From: Cyprinodon diabolis | Taxonomy: Eukaryota > Chordata > Actinopteri > Cyprinodontiformes > Cyprinodontidae | Direction: 5' to 3' | DNA length: 64,000 nucleotides | Assembly (NCBI GenBank): GCA_030533445.1 | Contig: CM060078.1 | Span: forward strand, 23,800,091 to 23,864,090 | Shown: piece after piece, positions 1 to 11,200 of the stretch | Layout of the letters: each line of letters opens with the position of its first letter | Numbering within the stretch: the first letter of the stretch is position 1 | Made by a program: the position numbers and the translations under genes | The notes under the pieces: model-generated | The model's input: the letters and a program-made list of their open reading frames with translations, nothing else | Database searches by the model: none | Told to the model about the DNA's origin: nothing

Positions 1-269
1 AAGTCGCCAGATTTGTCGCTAGTCGCTTTTTTGAAAAATAGTCGCTGGAGGGGTCTGAAAAGTCGCTGAGTTGGCAACACTGCACCTGCGGCGCTGGCTC
101 GCTGTGCCGTATTTGTTTTTCTTCCCCCGTTTCAGTCAAGTGGATGTGATGACGGCGGCGGCGGATGACGCATTAATCGCGCGACACAACTAATTGATGA
201 TGAAATTCGTTGCCAACGCTTTTAAAAGTCGATTTTTATCGATTTTATCGATTCGTTGTTGCAGCCCTA
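1..269. mobile_element. Right end of a hAT-like DNA transposon, cut by the window edge
   Basis: The segment ends in GTTGTTGCAGCCCTA, the same terminus (CAGCCCTA, inverse TAGGGCTG) as the short hAT MITE family found seven times elsewhere in the window. It is preceded by several ATCGATT-type subterminal repeats. Its left part has repeated AGTCGCT motifs around positions 18-75 and a GC-richer block near 85-180, so it is a longer relative and not another MITE copy. No coding frame is visible. The left end is outside the window. The hAT assignment rests on the terminus only. Confidence 0.5.
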
Positions 270-338
270 TTCTCCAGTGTGAGATAAATTGATAACGTTC
301 AACTTCAATCACTGGTACTGGTTACACCATTTTAAATG

Positions 339-665
339 AGTGTCCGAACGTCTAGTGGATAAAAAAGTAGTGGACTCAAAATTTCCCACAATGCACCTTG
401 AAAAGTAGTGATCATCCATGGTCAATAGATGAGCAGATACCTTCCCAGATTGCTTTGAGAAGCAAAGCATCATGGGATTTGATGTGACAGCGGTGACAAA
501 AAACAAAGATGGCGCAGGCACTATGCAGGGAGGCGGAGTTATGTGATCAATGAAGAGCGAAAAGTAGTCACCAGCTGTCCGAACTGTCAGTTCATTATAA
601 AGTCTACTATATTGTCCTATATAAAGATTGAAGGATCTAGGGATTAGGGCGGACATTCGGACACT
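339..665. mobile_element. Non-autonomous TIR element (MITE), family unknown
   Basis: This 327-bp segment begins AGTGTCCGAACGTC and ends with the near-inverse GACATTCGGACACT, giving a terminal inverted repeat of about 14 bp with one mismatch. Internal copies of AAAAGTAGT and AGTAGTGG also occur. It contains no transposase. The target-site duplication is not clear, so the superfamily is left open. The 115-codon minus-strand frame here has no recognisable domain and is most likely chance. Confidence 0.55.
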
Positions 666-723
666 AAGTTAAGCTCGCCTTTAGAAACAGGATGGCAGCT
701 TCATATGAAGGATAGACTGATAC

Positions 724-845
724 CTGTAGCATCTTGGACTCCAGCTAGAGCCCCAACAGCAGCTGCCGTCTCTGCCAGGACGATCTGCCCCCCTCCTTGA
801 AGAGTAGCCTCTGCCAGTGTCGCAACAGCATGGGCCGCTGCTTCA
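724..845 (-). CDS. nrf1: nrf1 coding exon 10 (last exon inside the window)
   Basis: 122 nt, acceptor TTGCAG and donor GTATCAG. It encodes SEAAAHAVATLAEATLQGGG, then QIVLAETAAAVGALAGVQDA and T, ending one base into the next codon. The final exon expected in the family is not found in 1-723, so it lies beyond the window edge. Confidence 0.94.
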
Positions 846-3800
846 CTGCAACACAGTAATACACAATTGTAAACTGATTATTTGGGCTTTATTGCACAAG
901 CAATAGAGATGGATGGAGAACCTAGGCCTCTAGATGATATCTTCTGGCAGAAAGCCTAAAAGCTCTGACTTGCACACACAGAAGGGTTATTAGAGATGTG
1001 AGGTGAGGAGGTAGGAGTGTATGAGCTGTAAGAGGCTTTACTTGTCTGGACTTACAGAGAATCTGTCACATCTCCCCAAAGGCCAGGTGCTACGGCTTTA
1101 CCAGAGCAGTTTTATTAACCAGATCGACTCTGTGGAATTATCACCAGCTTATTACCACTGCAGCTTCCATATCAACTCATGGAAGCGATAGTATCTTAGC
1201 TAACAATCATATTTGGGACAGAAACAAAAGATAAGCAGAAAGGAAGATGAGCTGCATGGGTAGTTGGGTGTAAAACACAACAGCCGTCTGGAGTTGAAAA
1301 AAAAAAAAAAAAAAAAAGACAAAATGTTCCATAGCAGAGAAGGGAAGCAGCTCAGCACGAGTAAACAGCAGCAGGAGAGGATGCAGGACTCAGGAGGGTG
1401 CAGCTAACAAGCCCCGATGGGAGACACTCATTTATTCCTGAAACGATTGCCATGACAGTGCTGCAGTGAAGAGTAAGCAAACATCGCATGGTTTCAATGA
1501 GCAGACCTGATGAATTCAGGAAGTTTTAAAAAATACAATAAAGCATCTTTAACAAAGGAAAATTAAAGCAGTTTTTATTTACCACATATTTAAATATATT
1601 TAGTGCTTAAATAACTTACAGTTCACAATTGAGTTATTAATTAGCTTTTGAAATAATCAGCAATGAAACCCAGTGAGCCGCAGCAGCATGCACCATTTTA
1701 ATTCTAGATTAAAAAAGACAAATATATATATATATATATATCAATCCTATTAAAGTGGACTCCTCCAGGCTGAATACTGCAGGATTTCAAAGTGATGCAT
1801 CTGTGACATTAGAAAAAACCAAATGACTGATTTTAACCATAGTTAAGGTAAATAAAATTAAGGATAAATTGTATATACAAAAAGAATATTGCAATAATGA
1901 AAACGTAAAAATAGTTATTTATTAAAAAAGTAACATATGAAGAAAGAATATATAGTAGCGTAGGGGTTAGGGGGAGATGAAGTCTCTCTGTTCCTCTCTT
2001 TAGACTTGTCATTCAGGAAGTATTATCTGGGTGTGCTTAATATTGTTTAATAATTCTATGTATGACTACTAGTTCTCTAAGTAAAATGCCTTACATATTT
2101 AATAGCAGTAAAAAAAAACCCCAAAACGTTTGTTGTCTAAACATTCCTTTAATATGTTGCTCCATAAATGCAGAAATGCTTCTGTGAGAACCTTAATGTG
2201 GACATTAGCCCCTCAGAGCCCACCCCTATTGGCTTACCTGTTGAGAGCCATAGTAACTGTGGCTCCAGGCTGCATTTCCTGACTAGCAGCAACAGCAGCT
2301 TCAGCCAGCGATGCTACCGCCTGCGTGGCCTCTGATGCTTGAGTTGTTTGGATAGTCATCTCTCCACCTTGAAGTGTAGCCCAGTTCTGCTCCACCTAGA
2401 AAAGTTGTAGTTTCAGTCGAAAAAAAAACAAGTCTGCCGTGTCCTAACTTTATCTCCAAATCCTCCGTCACTATGCATGTCTCTGATTTCAGTTCTAGAG
2501 ATATCAACTCGGAGAAATGTTACCTCGCCATCAGTTGAGTAGTTGACCTGTGCCACAGTAACACCAGGGAGTTCTGAAGCATCGGCCAGGGTTGCAACTG
2601 TGTGTCCGGTGCCAACCTGAACAAATCAGTGAAGATTTCCTGGATTATTCTTTAAAAAAACAAAAAAAACATGTACCTAATCAAAGACCTGCTGAACGCA
2701 CAACAGCATGCACACCTGGATAAGTGAGACGGTTCCGTCAGGATTGTTGACGGTCTGTACGACGGTCTGTGATGGCACGAGGTGAGCAATGCTCTGGGCT
2801 GTGGTCAGATGGTGCTGGGCAGTGGCTGTAGTCGTTATCTGCTGGTCCTCGAACGCATACAACAGATCCTCACGATTGTGCTGTTTGTAGCAGTTCTTCA
2901 CTATGGTCCGTAACGCTTGCGTCCAGGACACCTGAGGAAGCACAAAGGCGTTTTTATGCTAGTTGGGGAAAATCGGAAGGTTGGATGAAGAACTCTGTAC
3001 AAAGGTTGCATGAAGAATTCTGAATAAATGAAATACGTTTCAACATTTACAGAGTTTTTAGCCCATTTTAAAACCGGAAATATAAATAAGTTAAATGTAT
3101 GGATGGATGGATGACAGGTAAATAAATAAATATTCAAACTGCTAAATTCAATTAGTACGACTTTTAGGCAAAGGAACGAGGAAAAGAGGTCACATTTTAA
3201 TATTTTTCCTTAATTATGTGACCTGCAATGGAACTTTTGAAAACCAATCAACATTGGAAAACTCTAAACAGCTAATTATTCTCACAGAAACAATAGTAAC
3301 TGCTTCCCTGCTTGTGGTTTAATAACAATCAAATTTATCGACAACCTTAAAGCATTATCAGTCAAATGATTAATTGACAATGTGCCTCACTCTTTGTTTC
3401 TGCTCCTCTGTGCGGACATCACTGCGAACATTAGCCCAGGGGATGTCCTCAGGCCACCAGGCTGGCTTGCAGCTCTCCTTCCCCCAGCCAGGTTTCCCTC
3501 TGCCTGTGGAGTACTTCAGCATCTCTGGGATGAAGGCTCGCAGCTGAGCCTAGAGCAAAGCGCAAAACTAAATTTTTCAAGCCAAGAGACACAAATTGAA
3601 ACGCACAAACTCTTGAGAAGGGATCAGTGGAAGTGTATTGATTGAACCCACACTGCAAATAGAAATGGGGTTGCTAAAAAGAGAACATGTTCATTAGGAG
3701 AACAATCTATGCCTGTGGCTCCAGTCTGACCTGTCAGACTGACACCACGAGAACCTTGCTCTAGCAGTAGCCTTTCCCAGTAAACGGGCAGCACACTTAA

Positions 3801-6800
3801 CATGACTAAGCACTTTATTTGCAACACCTTTCAAACACACTTAATCTTAGTTCTCCATTTGCCCCCCTAAATTACAATCACAAATGTCAAAGTAGTCATT
3901 TTACATGAGCTTGGCATTGTTTTTACTCCTGGGTAGAAATCAACAGGAGTCAGACCCCTTTCACTCTGATACCCCGGGATGAAATCTAAAACAACCAATA
4001 GGCTTTAAACTTATTTGTTTAGCATGTGATACGGGCATGTGGTTAAAGTTGGTTCAAGAAAGGACTCCCTAAAAGAGGATCAATGCTACATGTTTTTACC
4101 TGCAGATTTTCATTAATAACAATAAACACATCACCTCTATCTTCAGCTTTATAATAATAAAACATAAATTTAAACTGTTGAATTTGATTTCAAGTGATGG
4201 ACCAAATGAAAGTAGTTCAATAATTGATTAATCTCTCGATTATTTTTTTGATTCATAAATTCATAACTAGATAGCCAAAGGTTCCTTAAAGAAGATTGTT
4301 TACGAAATTAAACCAGGTGAAACTAACACTTTTCCACTTGAGGGGTTCTGGGTAGAGAATAGTGACAGGCAAAAACATTTTTTTTTTTTTTATTCTAAAA
4401 TGCAAAATGTTCATATATTTAATAGATTCAATCGATTACTTAAGTAGTTGGCGATTATTTCAATAATCGATTGTTTCAGCCCTAATATACTCACAGAAAT
4501 GGTTCACTCCAAGTTTAAGATTTATGTCTTTTCAGATAATTTAAAACACAAATCTATCAAATAAATCCCACATGATTCATATTCATTAATATAATATAAT
4601 TTATTTAGAATGAATGTTTACTCATAATTAATACCGGTGACTGAATTTTTTCAAATACATAGTTTATTTGTTTGAATTGAATAATCATCATGTAAACCTT
4701 ATGCAATTCAATAGCTCGCCACCATCAGTGTGTGAGTGAATGGGTGAATTACTGATCGAGTGTAACAGCGATTGAAACAGCGCTACATAAAAATAAACAA
4801 TAAACTTAAATCCAATAAATATACTCATTTGTATTACTTTGGAATAATCATACTTTAAATACATAAACCTTCTTATGTTGTATTTCAAATAAATAAGCTT
4901 TATTATACAAATGAATATGGATTATGTAAGGTTTATTTGATAGATTTGTGTTGAAATTATCTTACAAAAAAAAAAAAACAGTAACATATTTCTGTGTATG
5001 TAGCTTAATCTTTGCTGTATCCCCACAGCATGATGCTGCTGCTGTCATCACCATCCATATTTCACTGTGGAGACGGTGCGTTCAGGGCCGATAGTTGCCC
5101 ACTAGAGTTAGCATTTTGCTTACAGAACAAAAAAGGACAATGTTTTCTACTCATTAGATGGCTTCCGTGGCTAATAGTTACAAAGAATAAATTAAGGGTT
5201 GATACAGAAATTGGGTGAAAAATATTAATTACATTTTGCCTTTTGGTTGATGATTTGAACAAGGTAACGGAGCATTTGTGCTCAAGAATATTTTATGTTT
5301 CTTTTTATATTATAATGTTTTCAACATGTTTTTTGTATCTTTGTAGGCTTCAAATACATGATGTGCATCTATTCCCTTTTAACAAGCATACAGTCTCAGT
5401 TACTGGCATGCTCTGGAGGGGGTTTAGTGCCAGTGTCCTCAATGTCCCGGTAATATGCACACATCACCAGGGGATTATATTGCACAATGAGGCACTGCAG
5501 CGTCTGCCTACCTTGACAGCACGGGCTAAATTTGGTTCTAGGAGAAATAAATCCCGACCTCCTCCCTATTAGACCCCCTTTTCTAACTTGCAATCAACGA
5601 CCGGGAAACTGTTTTGCAGCGTATCGCATCAAGAGATATGGAAAAATGGACCTCACGAGAAAATAGAGGGTGGACGCTTAATTAGGAAACTACATCTGGT
5701 AGTTGGAATAATGGAGCTTCGCTTTGTTAAACAGGGGGATGCAGCTTGGATTATCCAAGGGCAGGGACTTAGCAGTAAAGGGATTCTTGCGTTTCCACCT
5801 GTGGGTGATGCGGATGTTTGTGTGCACGGCCAGATGGCTTAATTAAAGTGGCTAGCTTGTTAAGAGGCATGTTGCCCTCATGCAGACCACCCCATCCCCC
5901 GCTTTCAATCTTAATCCCCAAAGCAGTGGACCAATCGGAGCTCAGGACTGCAGCTATATTGCCAGGTCCCTGAACCTGACAAGGCTGGGGGGTAATTACA
6001 GGCTCAGGGAAGACCTGGGATCACCTGCTACAGGTGCTCCTTGTATGTGATAGAAGCTTATCTGTGTCAAACATATTGTAGATATATGAAGATTATTGTA
6101 TGGAGGAACTTCTGTCCTGTCCCCTAATGCATTCTTCTTTTCAGAGACAAGACACATCACGTTTCTCACAGACGAATCTCTAAGAACAGCCAAACCATTC
6201 CACCTTTGACATGCCGAGTGAAGCAACAGGTTACTCCAGATAATCCCATCCTACAACCTCCAGAAAAACAAGAAGCAACTAACACCTGGCCTCTGAGGCT
6301 TTATCTGGCCCCAGGATTGGCTGGGACGCTCCCTAGACTGTTGACTGTCTCTCAGGGCCGCTAACGTGCCCTACTCTGACGATGATCCACACAGTGCGTC
6401 AGCAGCACGGGGATGGCAGCGTAAACAAGCCAAGCTCCCTCGGGTGAAAAAAAAACTAATGCTGCCAGCGAAAGGCTTGCCAAGAGCAGACGATGCTGCA
6501 CTTCCTTTCACTCTCTCATAAAGAGGAGGTTTTGCTCGACCTTAAGTGCTGCTAAGTCTTTCGGTGTTACTATCAAAGCTGACATAAGCAGACCTGACAA
6601 CGGACAAGAGGAAAACTTTTTTCCTTAAAATGTTTTCTGTTCAAAATGTTGCTTCTTCATATAAGTAATAAAGCGTAAACTTATCTTATCACCAATCTAT
6701 TTTTACAGCCAAACATGTTTATTAGGACAAGGGGCGTGAGGGGTCTCACCTGGGTCATCTTATCCACAGAGACTGGGATGCCGTCAATGGTGAGAGGTGG

Positions 6801-8323
6801 CAGTTCTGAGGCCAGCTCTCCACCAGCAGGCGCGTGCTCAGCCAGGGCGTTTTCTAGGTCCTCCAGCATCATGCTCTTATACTTTCTAACCTAGGGATCA
6901 GCAAGATTAAAAGATGAATTGCGGTGATTTTCAGATAGAAAAATAAATATTTTCTTAACTCATATGACATAAAGTGAGGAAAACATGCTGGATTATGAGT
7001 TTATATTTTTGACTGTATGGATCTACTCACTACGTTCTCTAAAGGGGCTGCGCCGAACACTTTAAAAACCGGATTCGGTTTGGAGGGAGACACACAAAGC
7101 ACTATGGCCTGTTGACCCACTCTGGTAGTGTACTCGTCCAGTGTTGCCCGCAGTTTCCTATAGAAACACTCATCCTTTACCCCTTTTGTTCAATCTGAAA
7201 TGTCTATAAGTGCCGTTTGAAATGTTAAAGCTGCATTTTCAAGGTTGGAGAAACAGACCTGAGCAGACGTGTTTGCTGCCTTTTGCGGATAGAAGGATTT
7301 GACTCAAAGATGTGAGGTCTTTTTCGTTTCTTTCCTGTTGCAACGGCAGCAGCAGCAGCCATACCTACTGGACCTACAAGCAAAAAATGAAAAACTTTGA
7401 TTGCTACAAAAAGATGCACTAAAAAACAGTCTGATTTATGCTTTTAAATTAGCATACAATCACACATATATGGCTATGGGTACAAATTTAAAAGAAGTTG
7501 ACAAAACAGTAGAGAAAAACAGCTTTAAGAAATTCTACTGTTCAGACTCTGATTTTTAAAATTGGAAATATAAAGGGTGACTTTTATTGCACTTAAACTA
7601 TTAACATGGAACCAGCAAAAAAAATACTGAAATAAGAGATGAGGATGGGTGGACAGTCGAAATCTGGAATAAAAAAATATCTAAACTCATCTAGAAAACA
7701 AATTAGTTCACTTTTACATATGTAAAGACTGTGAAACAATCATGTATACGGAACGTTTGTACCACCTGCTGGTAAATTGAGGGAATTACACTATAATTAA
7801 GCCGTATGAATGACTATTTCCTTGCTGGTGAGATACAATCCCCTAAAGGTACTAACGGACAAGCAAATACACTTAATTAAATAAACACTTTCTTACAATA
7901 GTTCACTTTTATTAATATTGAACAGGAAAATACTTTTAAACCAACACATTTTCCCAAGCAAGTAAATATTTTTCCCACCTGCAGCAGCAAGGTGAGCAGT
8001 GACCTCATCTGTGCCGGCTGAATTGAGGATGTCTGTGTCATCGTATGGGTCATCGTCTGGAGAAGATGTGGAATCTTCCTCTGCGCTCATCATAGCGGTG
8101 TCTGTGTAGGTGGTCACGTGTACCTACGGTAAATATATCAGATATTTCTTTAGTAAATTAAATATTAACAAAAGACGGATTATGTTGTGAACCAACAGAG
8201 GAAAATATTGTCTTTTTGTAAGTTAATAGCCAGAATATGAGTGGCGAAGCAAACCTGTTGACTGACAGCGCTCGCTTCGATGGTGGTCATGTGTTCTGTC
8301 GGGTTCACAGAGTGTTCCTCCAT
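724..8323 (-). CDS. nrf1: nrf1, nuclear respiratory factor 1 (ten exons, C-terminus off the left edge)
   Basis: NRF1 is a nuclear transcription factor that binds palindromic GC-rich sites (TGCGCA/TGCGCA) and drives genes for respiration, mitochondrial DNA maintenance and many housekeeping functions. The minus-strand exons are 8323-8255, 8123-7979, 7373-7259, 7157-7031, 6890-6750, 3549-3391, 2931-2716, 2616-2524, 2395-2238 and 845-724. All have GT/AG borders and matching phases, and they join without a stop into 448 codons plus one base. The protein shows an acidic Ser/Asp-rich N-terminus (about residues 36-54), an Ala-rich stretch, and the nuclear localisation signal KKRKRP (86-91). The conserved DNA-binding/dimerisation region follows, including the Trp-rich PGWGKESCKPAWWPEDIPW. 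Last comes a Gln/Ala/Thr-rich activation region. Vertebrate NRF1 is about 503 residues, so some 55 C-terminal residues should lie left of position 1. The match is from remembered family sequence, not a search. Confidence 0.97.
846..2237. other. nrf1 intron between coding exons 9 and 10
   Basis: This 1.4-kb intron is AT-rich. It holds a poly-A run (1297-1317), a short (TA)n at about 1722-1741, and no recognised element or reading frame. Confidence 0.6.
2238..2395 (-). CDS. nrf1: nrf1 coding exon 9
   Basis: 158 nt, acceptor TCTAG and donor GTAAGC. It encodes VEQNWATLQGGEMTIQTTQA, then the Ala-rich SEATQAVASLAEAAVAASQE, then MQPGATVTMALN. It ends two bases into a Ser codon completed by exon 10. 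Confidence 0.95.
2524..2616 (-). CDS. nrf1: nrf1 coding exon 8
   Basis: 93 nt (31 codons), acceptor TTCAG and donor GTAACA. It encodes VGTGHTVATLADASELPGVT followed by VAQVNYSTDGE, part of the C-terminal activation domain. Confidence 0.93.
2716..2931 (-). CDS. nrf1: nrf1 coding exon 7
   Basis: 216 nt (72 codons) from acceptor CCTCAG to donor GTGTGC. It encodes VSWTQALRTIVKNCYKQHNR and EDLLYAFEDQQ, then a Thr/Ala/His-rich stretch longer than in mammals (ITTTATAQHHLTTAQ), then SIAHLVPSQTVVQT and NNPDGTVSLIQ. It spans the end of the DNA-binding region and the start of the activation region. Confidence 0.95.
3095..3113. repeat. Short (GGAT)n microsatellite
   Basis: About four to five tandem GGAT units in the intron between nrf1 exons 6 and 7. 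Confidence 0.7.
3391..3549 (-). CDS. nrf1: nrf1 coding exon 6 (Trp-rich core of DNA-binding region)
   Basis: 159 nt (53 codons), acceptor CTCTAG and donor GTGAGG. It encodes AQLRAFIPEMLKYSTGRGKP, GWGKESCKPAWWPEDIPW and ANVRSDVRTEEQKQR. Both borders keep phase 0 with their neighbours. A 3.2-kb intron separates it from exon 5. Confidence 0.95.
4213..4484. mobile_element. hAT MITE, TAGGGCTG family, copy in nrf1 intron
   Basis: The family interior is recognisable: AGCCAAAGGTTCCTTAAAGA, AATTAAACCAGGTGAAACTA, CTTTTCCACTTGAGG, and the right end TTGTTTCAGCCCTA. The left terminus is eroded, so the start is approximate. It lies in the 3.2-kb intron between coding exons 5 and 6. Confidence 0.7.
4533..4963. 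mobile_element. Inverted-repeat element (MITE-like), family unknown
   Basis: Arms at about 4533-4600 and 4900-4963 are inverted copies. Both contain ACACAAATCTATCAAATAAA, and the match continues past CATATTCATT with few mismatches. The middle is AT-rich with no coding frame. No target-site duplication was identified. Confidence 0.55.
5340..6050. promoter_or_regulatory. Candidate intronic enhancer with many homeodomain sites
   Basis: This block in the nrf1 intron between coding exons 5 and 6 is compositionally unlike the AT-rich intron around it. It holds TTAATTAG (5678-5685), GGATTA (5748-5753), TTAATTAA (5839-5846), TAATCCC (5912-5918, an OTX/CRX-type core) and TAATTA (5993-5998). The short open frames inside (for example 5243-5572 and 5588-5842) have no recognisable domain. 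Enhancer function is inference, and conservation was not tested. Confidence 0.35.
6750..6890 (-). CDS. nrf1: nrf1 coding exon 5
   Basis: 141 nt (47 codons) between acceptor CTAG and donor GTGAGA. It encodes VRKYKSMMLEDLENALAEHA, then a less conserved PAGGELAS, then ELPPLTIDGIPVSVDKMTQ. The variable middle falls where fish and mammalian NRF1 are known to differ. Confidence 0.95.
7031..7157 (-). CDS. nrf1: nrf1 coding exon 4 (DNA-binding region)
   Basis: 127 nt from acceptor CTATAG to donor GTGAGT. It encodes KLRATLDEYTTRVGQQAIVL, CVSPSKPNPVFKVFGAAPLE and NV, almost identical to vertebrate NRF1. It has no ATG, and this frame was recovered by splice-site and protein matching. Confidence 0.95.
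7259..7373 (-). CDS. nrf1: nrf1 coding exon 3 (nuclear localisation signal)
   Basis: 115 nt between acceptor TTGTAG and donor GTCTGT. It encodes PVGMAAAAAVATGKKRKRP and then FESNPSIRKRQQTRLLR (one residue before it differs from human: I for V). It holds the basic nuclear localisation signal and the start of the DNA-binding region. Confidence 0.95.
7374..7978. other. nrf1 intron between coding exons 2 and 3
   Basis: A 605-bp AT-rich intron. No element, repeat or reading frame is recognised. Confidence 0.6.
7979..8123 (-). CDS. nrf1: nrf1 coding exon 2
   Basis: 145 nt from acceptor CGTAG to a GTGGG donor. It encodes the acidic N-terminal segment (VHVTTYTDTAMMSAEED onward) ending TAHLAAA plus the first base of Gly72. 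In mammals this region carries the casein-kinase-2 phosphorylated serines, and several Ser residues next to acidic residues are kept here. Confidence 0.95.
8255..8323 (-). CDS. nrf1: nrf1 coding exon 1 (start codon)
   Basis: Twenty-three codons from ATG (8323-8321) reading MEEHSVNPTEHMTTIEASAV then SQQ. The start matches the known MEEH start of vertebrate NRF1. The exon ends CAACAG followed by a GTTTGC donor, in phase 0. Confidence 0.95.
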
Positions 8324-8364
8324 TTTTAGCCACCGACTCTACGATGCTAAATCCCACAGTACAA
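8324..8364 (-). other. nrf1: nrf1 5'UTR part of the start-codon exon
   Basis: A consensus acceptor (CCTTCTTCAG) ends at 8365. The 41 bases between it and the ATG carry no upstream ATG. This supports a non-coding first exon further upstream, as is usual for NRF1. Confidence 0.7.
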
Positions 8365-8696
8365 CTGAAGAAGGTTAGAGAGTTTTTGTTAGAGAACATT
8401 AACAATCCACAAAATGGTTTATAAAGTATCTCTGATATGAACTTTAGAAATTAATGGTCAGGGATTCTACAAATACAATTTCACAGAGTTTAAGTTATTG
8501 TTTAAAAGGAAATAGGTAAAAACGTTAATCTAAATGTCTAGATCCTACAATAACTTGTTACTTGAAAGAAAAACTAAATGTAGTCTCTGTTTTAACTTAC
8601 AGATATGTGAAACTCCATGTTTGCCACACTTAAGTTTTCTGTTTTGTGAAAACTGGTAGTTTTAGCTGAAAAAGTGACCCACTTAGAGCAGTAACT

Positions 8697-8923
8697 ATAC
8701 CAAAAAAAAAAAATGTATGAACATTTTGCATTTAAGATAAAACAAACCATTTCCTTCTGTCAATATTATCTCTCCTGAACTCCTTAAGTGGAAAAGTTTT
8801 ATTTTCATCTGGTTTGATTTCGTAAAAAGTCTTCTTAAGGAACCCTTTGCTATCCAATTATTAATTGGAAAAAATAATCAACAGATTATTCGATTTGCAA
8901 AATAATTGTTACTTGCAGCCCTG
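8697..8923 (-). mobile_element. hAT MITE, TAGGGCTG family, 3'-truncated inverted copy
   Basis: Read on the minus strand it starts CAGGGCTGCAAGTAACAATT and runs through the family motifs AATCAAACCAGATGAAAATA and AAACTTTTCCACTTAAGGAG to about 8697, where similarity stops. It lies in the nrf1 first intron, just upstream of the start-codon exon. Confidence 0.65.
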
Positions 8924-10839
8924 GTCTAATTCCTAATATGTGATGCCAATTTTCTTAAAACAATGTCTTTTTATTCTTCCTTTTAAATCTTCAAAAAATT
9001 GTGCAATGATAACAAATGTTACACAAGTTTTAATTTAAACAAAAAGAAACATTCATTAATGAATAAAAAAGCTGCATATTTGCTAAAAATATTGTTCAGC
9101 GGATACATCGATCTAACGTTAGTATGAATACTCTTTCAAGGTTGGCAGAAAAATAATGAAAAAACTTTCTTTGTCAGACTATTGTCTACGGGACAGTTAG
9201 ACAAATGTGTTTATTTTCTACGTTATTTTATTCCAGAGTAAGGAGCTGCTCCAAACTCTCCAGGAGTGGACCATAATGATCGGCTAGATTTAAACAACCT
9301 CGCCTACTTAGCAGCAGAGTTATATTAACAAACCTTTCTATGACTCCTGCTGTATAATTCAAGCTGTTTACGTAATTTGGTTAATATGTAAATATAGATC
9401 AGAATCAATCATATTAGAGAATAAGAAATGAATTTACTATTAGGGGACTATTCTAGGGATTAATGATGGATAATAAGCTTTTTGGGTTAGGTCAGAAAAT
9501 GCAGTTTGTAGACACTTAGGACTTAGTGGCAATTATTGATATTTTTCTGATAGATTAAGATAAATGGGGCGTGACAAATAAGAAAGCAGCAATATCTATG
9601 CTGCTGGCTAAAACAGGAATGCTTCTGTAACAGTTTGGAGATGAAGGATTTTTTTTAAATGAAAAAATATTTAGTTATACAAAAGTTTTTATTTGTATTT
9701 CTGAGGCAAAAAAAAAAAAAATCCAACAAATCAAAGTTCTTACAAGGAGATCCCAGGAAAACCCTGGGTATTTTCTTATTATTAGACTAACAAAGATCAT
9801 TTCAGATGTGTATTAGGTTTCCTGCTATATGGTGAAACCATGGAATTGTTACTCTATAGCATTAAGACCTAAAATTTGACACTGCTGAACTATTTAATTG
9901 TGGGACAATAAAGGGATTTTCTATTCTATCTGGTTTGAATTTCTATTTGAAGATGACAAAAAAAAGTAAGTTTTTACAACTTATGTGTTTGCAATTCGTA
10001 TGATTATAAACAAATTGTGTATTTAACCAGCCTTCCAGGAAAGACTCAGAATTTGAAATATTTTATTTATGGACAAGTTTATATTGCAGATCATTTCAAA
10101 AAAAGGTTACATATGCAAAACACAACATGTTTTTCATTTGGACAGGACACAAAGCAGGAAATCATAAATTACTACATGTTTCTCATGAGTTAGATGTTAA
10201 TTTCATGACATGAGGCAGATATGTGTGCTTTTAACTGGGTGCATGTATGAACAATAGGGTTATTACAGTCTAAGCTATCATGAAGGGAAATATTAAAACA
10301 AAAACACAATTAAGTCATGCTTCCATAAAATAAATCCTGTATTCAACCTTTTATTAGTTGAAGATAAGACTAGATACATGTGATAATTGGAGCCAAGTAA
10401 CCTTATTAATGATTATGACACTTATGTTTGAGGTTATTATCCTATATATACACATTTTAAAATAAGCTACACATGTAAGGTAGACCTTACAGGCTTGTTT
10501 GCAATGAAGCCTACTGTAAATCAATGGGGAGGCACATAAATATGTTGAATACTTCATTAAAGCTACATCAAGGCTCATATCAAACGGAAATAAACAGCAG
10601 AGGATGTCTAACATGTTTTGTTTCAGTCTCGTGAGTCCTCTCGGAGCTAAGCTAGCTATGTCCTACATTCGGCTAATTAGCTTCCCGGCTAACCATTAAT
10701 CGGTGCCCAGTCGATTATCCGGGTGAATAGCAAGCCTGTTATTACGAAATAACTATTTTTAACTTCGAAATGCGAACAAAATTAATTTCCATGTAGACTG
10801 GTATACAGGCAACGGTTAAACGGCAGCTAGCATAAACGC
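8924..10839. other. Remainder of nrf1 first intron
   Basis: AT-rich intron. Apart from the LINE tail near 9.9 kb I see no element. An 86-codon minus-strand frame at 10354-10614 has no recognisable feature. Confidence 0.5.
9872..9934 (+). repeat. LINE 3'-tail fragment
   Basis: GTGGGACAATAAAGGGATTT followed by TCTATTCTATC resembles the AATAAAG-plus-short-tandem tail of fish L2/Rex-type LINEs. A related tail in inverse orientation occurs at 58082. No coding part is attached. Confidence 0.45.
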
Positions 10840-11200
10840 GCGGAATATGAAACAAAACCAGGCTAAAATGAGGCCTACAGCTCATCCAGGCTGCTGCTCT
10901 GTCTCAATATCGAAACGCGCCAACAACATATTTCCCTCCAAAAAAAACAGCTTTAAATGCTAAAAGACTAAACTCTGAGACGGAATCTAATCAACCATCA
11001 GCTTTCGGCCCTGCGCTGCCGGGTTCGATGATGCGGCTGCGCCGGGGCTGAAATAAATGGAGATTGCGCGGTAGGGCACTAACCTCAGAGCGGCTGCGCT
11101 ACTTCGGGCCTGCGCCGTGGATGGAGCTGGGCTTTGATGGAGGACGGAGAGAAGCCAGCACTGAACAGAGCTGAGCTCATCTAGTGATGCGTTCAGGTAC
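10840..11200 (-). promoter_or_regulatory. CpG-rich nrf1 promoter region
   Basis: GC and CpG content rise sharply here against AT-rich surroundings. There is no clear TATA box, as expected for a CpG-island promoter. Several TGCGC half-sites of the NRF1 consensus lie at about 11012, 11036, 11064, 11095 and 11112, but I see no perfect full TGCGCATGCGCA site. Regulation by NRF1 itself is only a possibility. Confidence 0.6.
11084..11170 (-). other. nrf1: Probable nrf1 non-coding first exon (5' limit approximate)
   Basis: On the minus strand CGCAGCCGCTCTGAG is followed by a good GTTAGTG donor, with the exon's last base at 11084. The donor lies in the only CpG-rich block of the area, and the first acceptor downstream of it that leads to the nrf1 start is at 8365. 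The transcription start cannot be placed from sequence alone. Confidence 0.55.

Noticed and set aside
5243..5842. Two plus-strand frames (109 and 84 codons) inside an nrf1 intron
   Set aside because: No domain, no splice context and opposed by a minus frame. The region looks regulatory, not coding.
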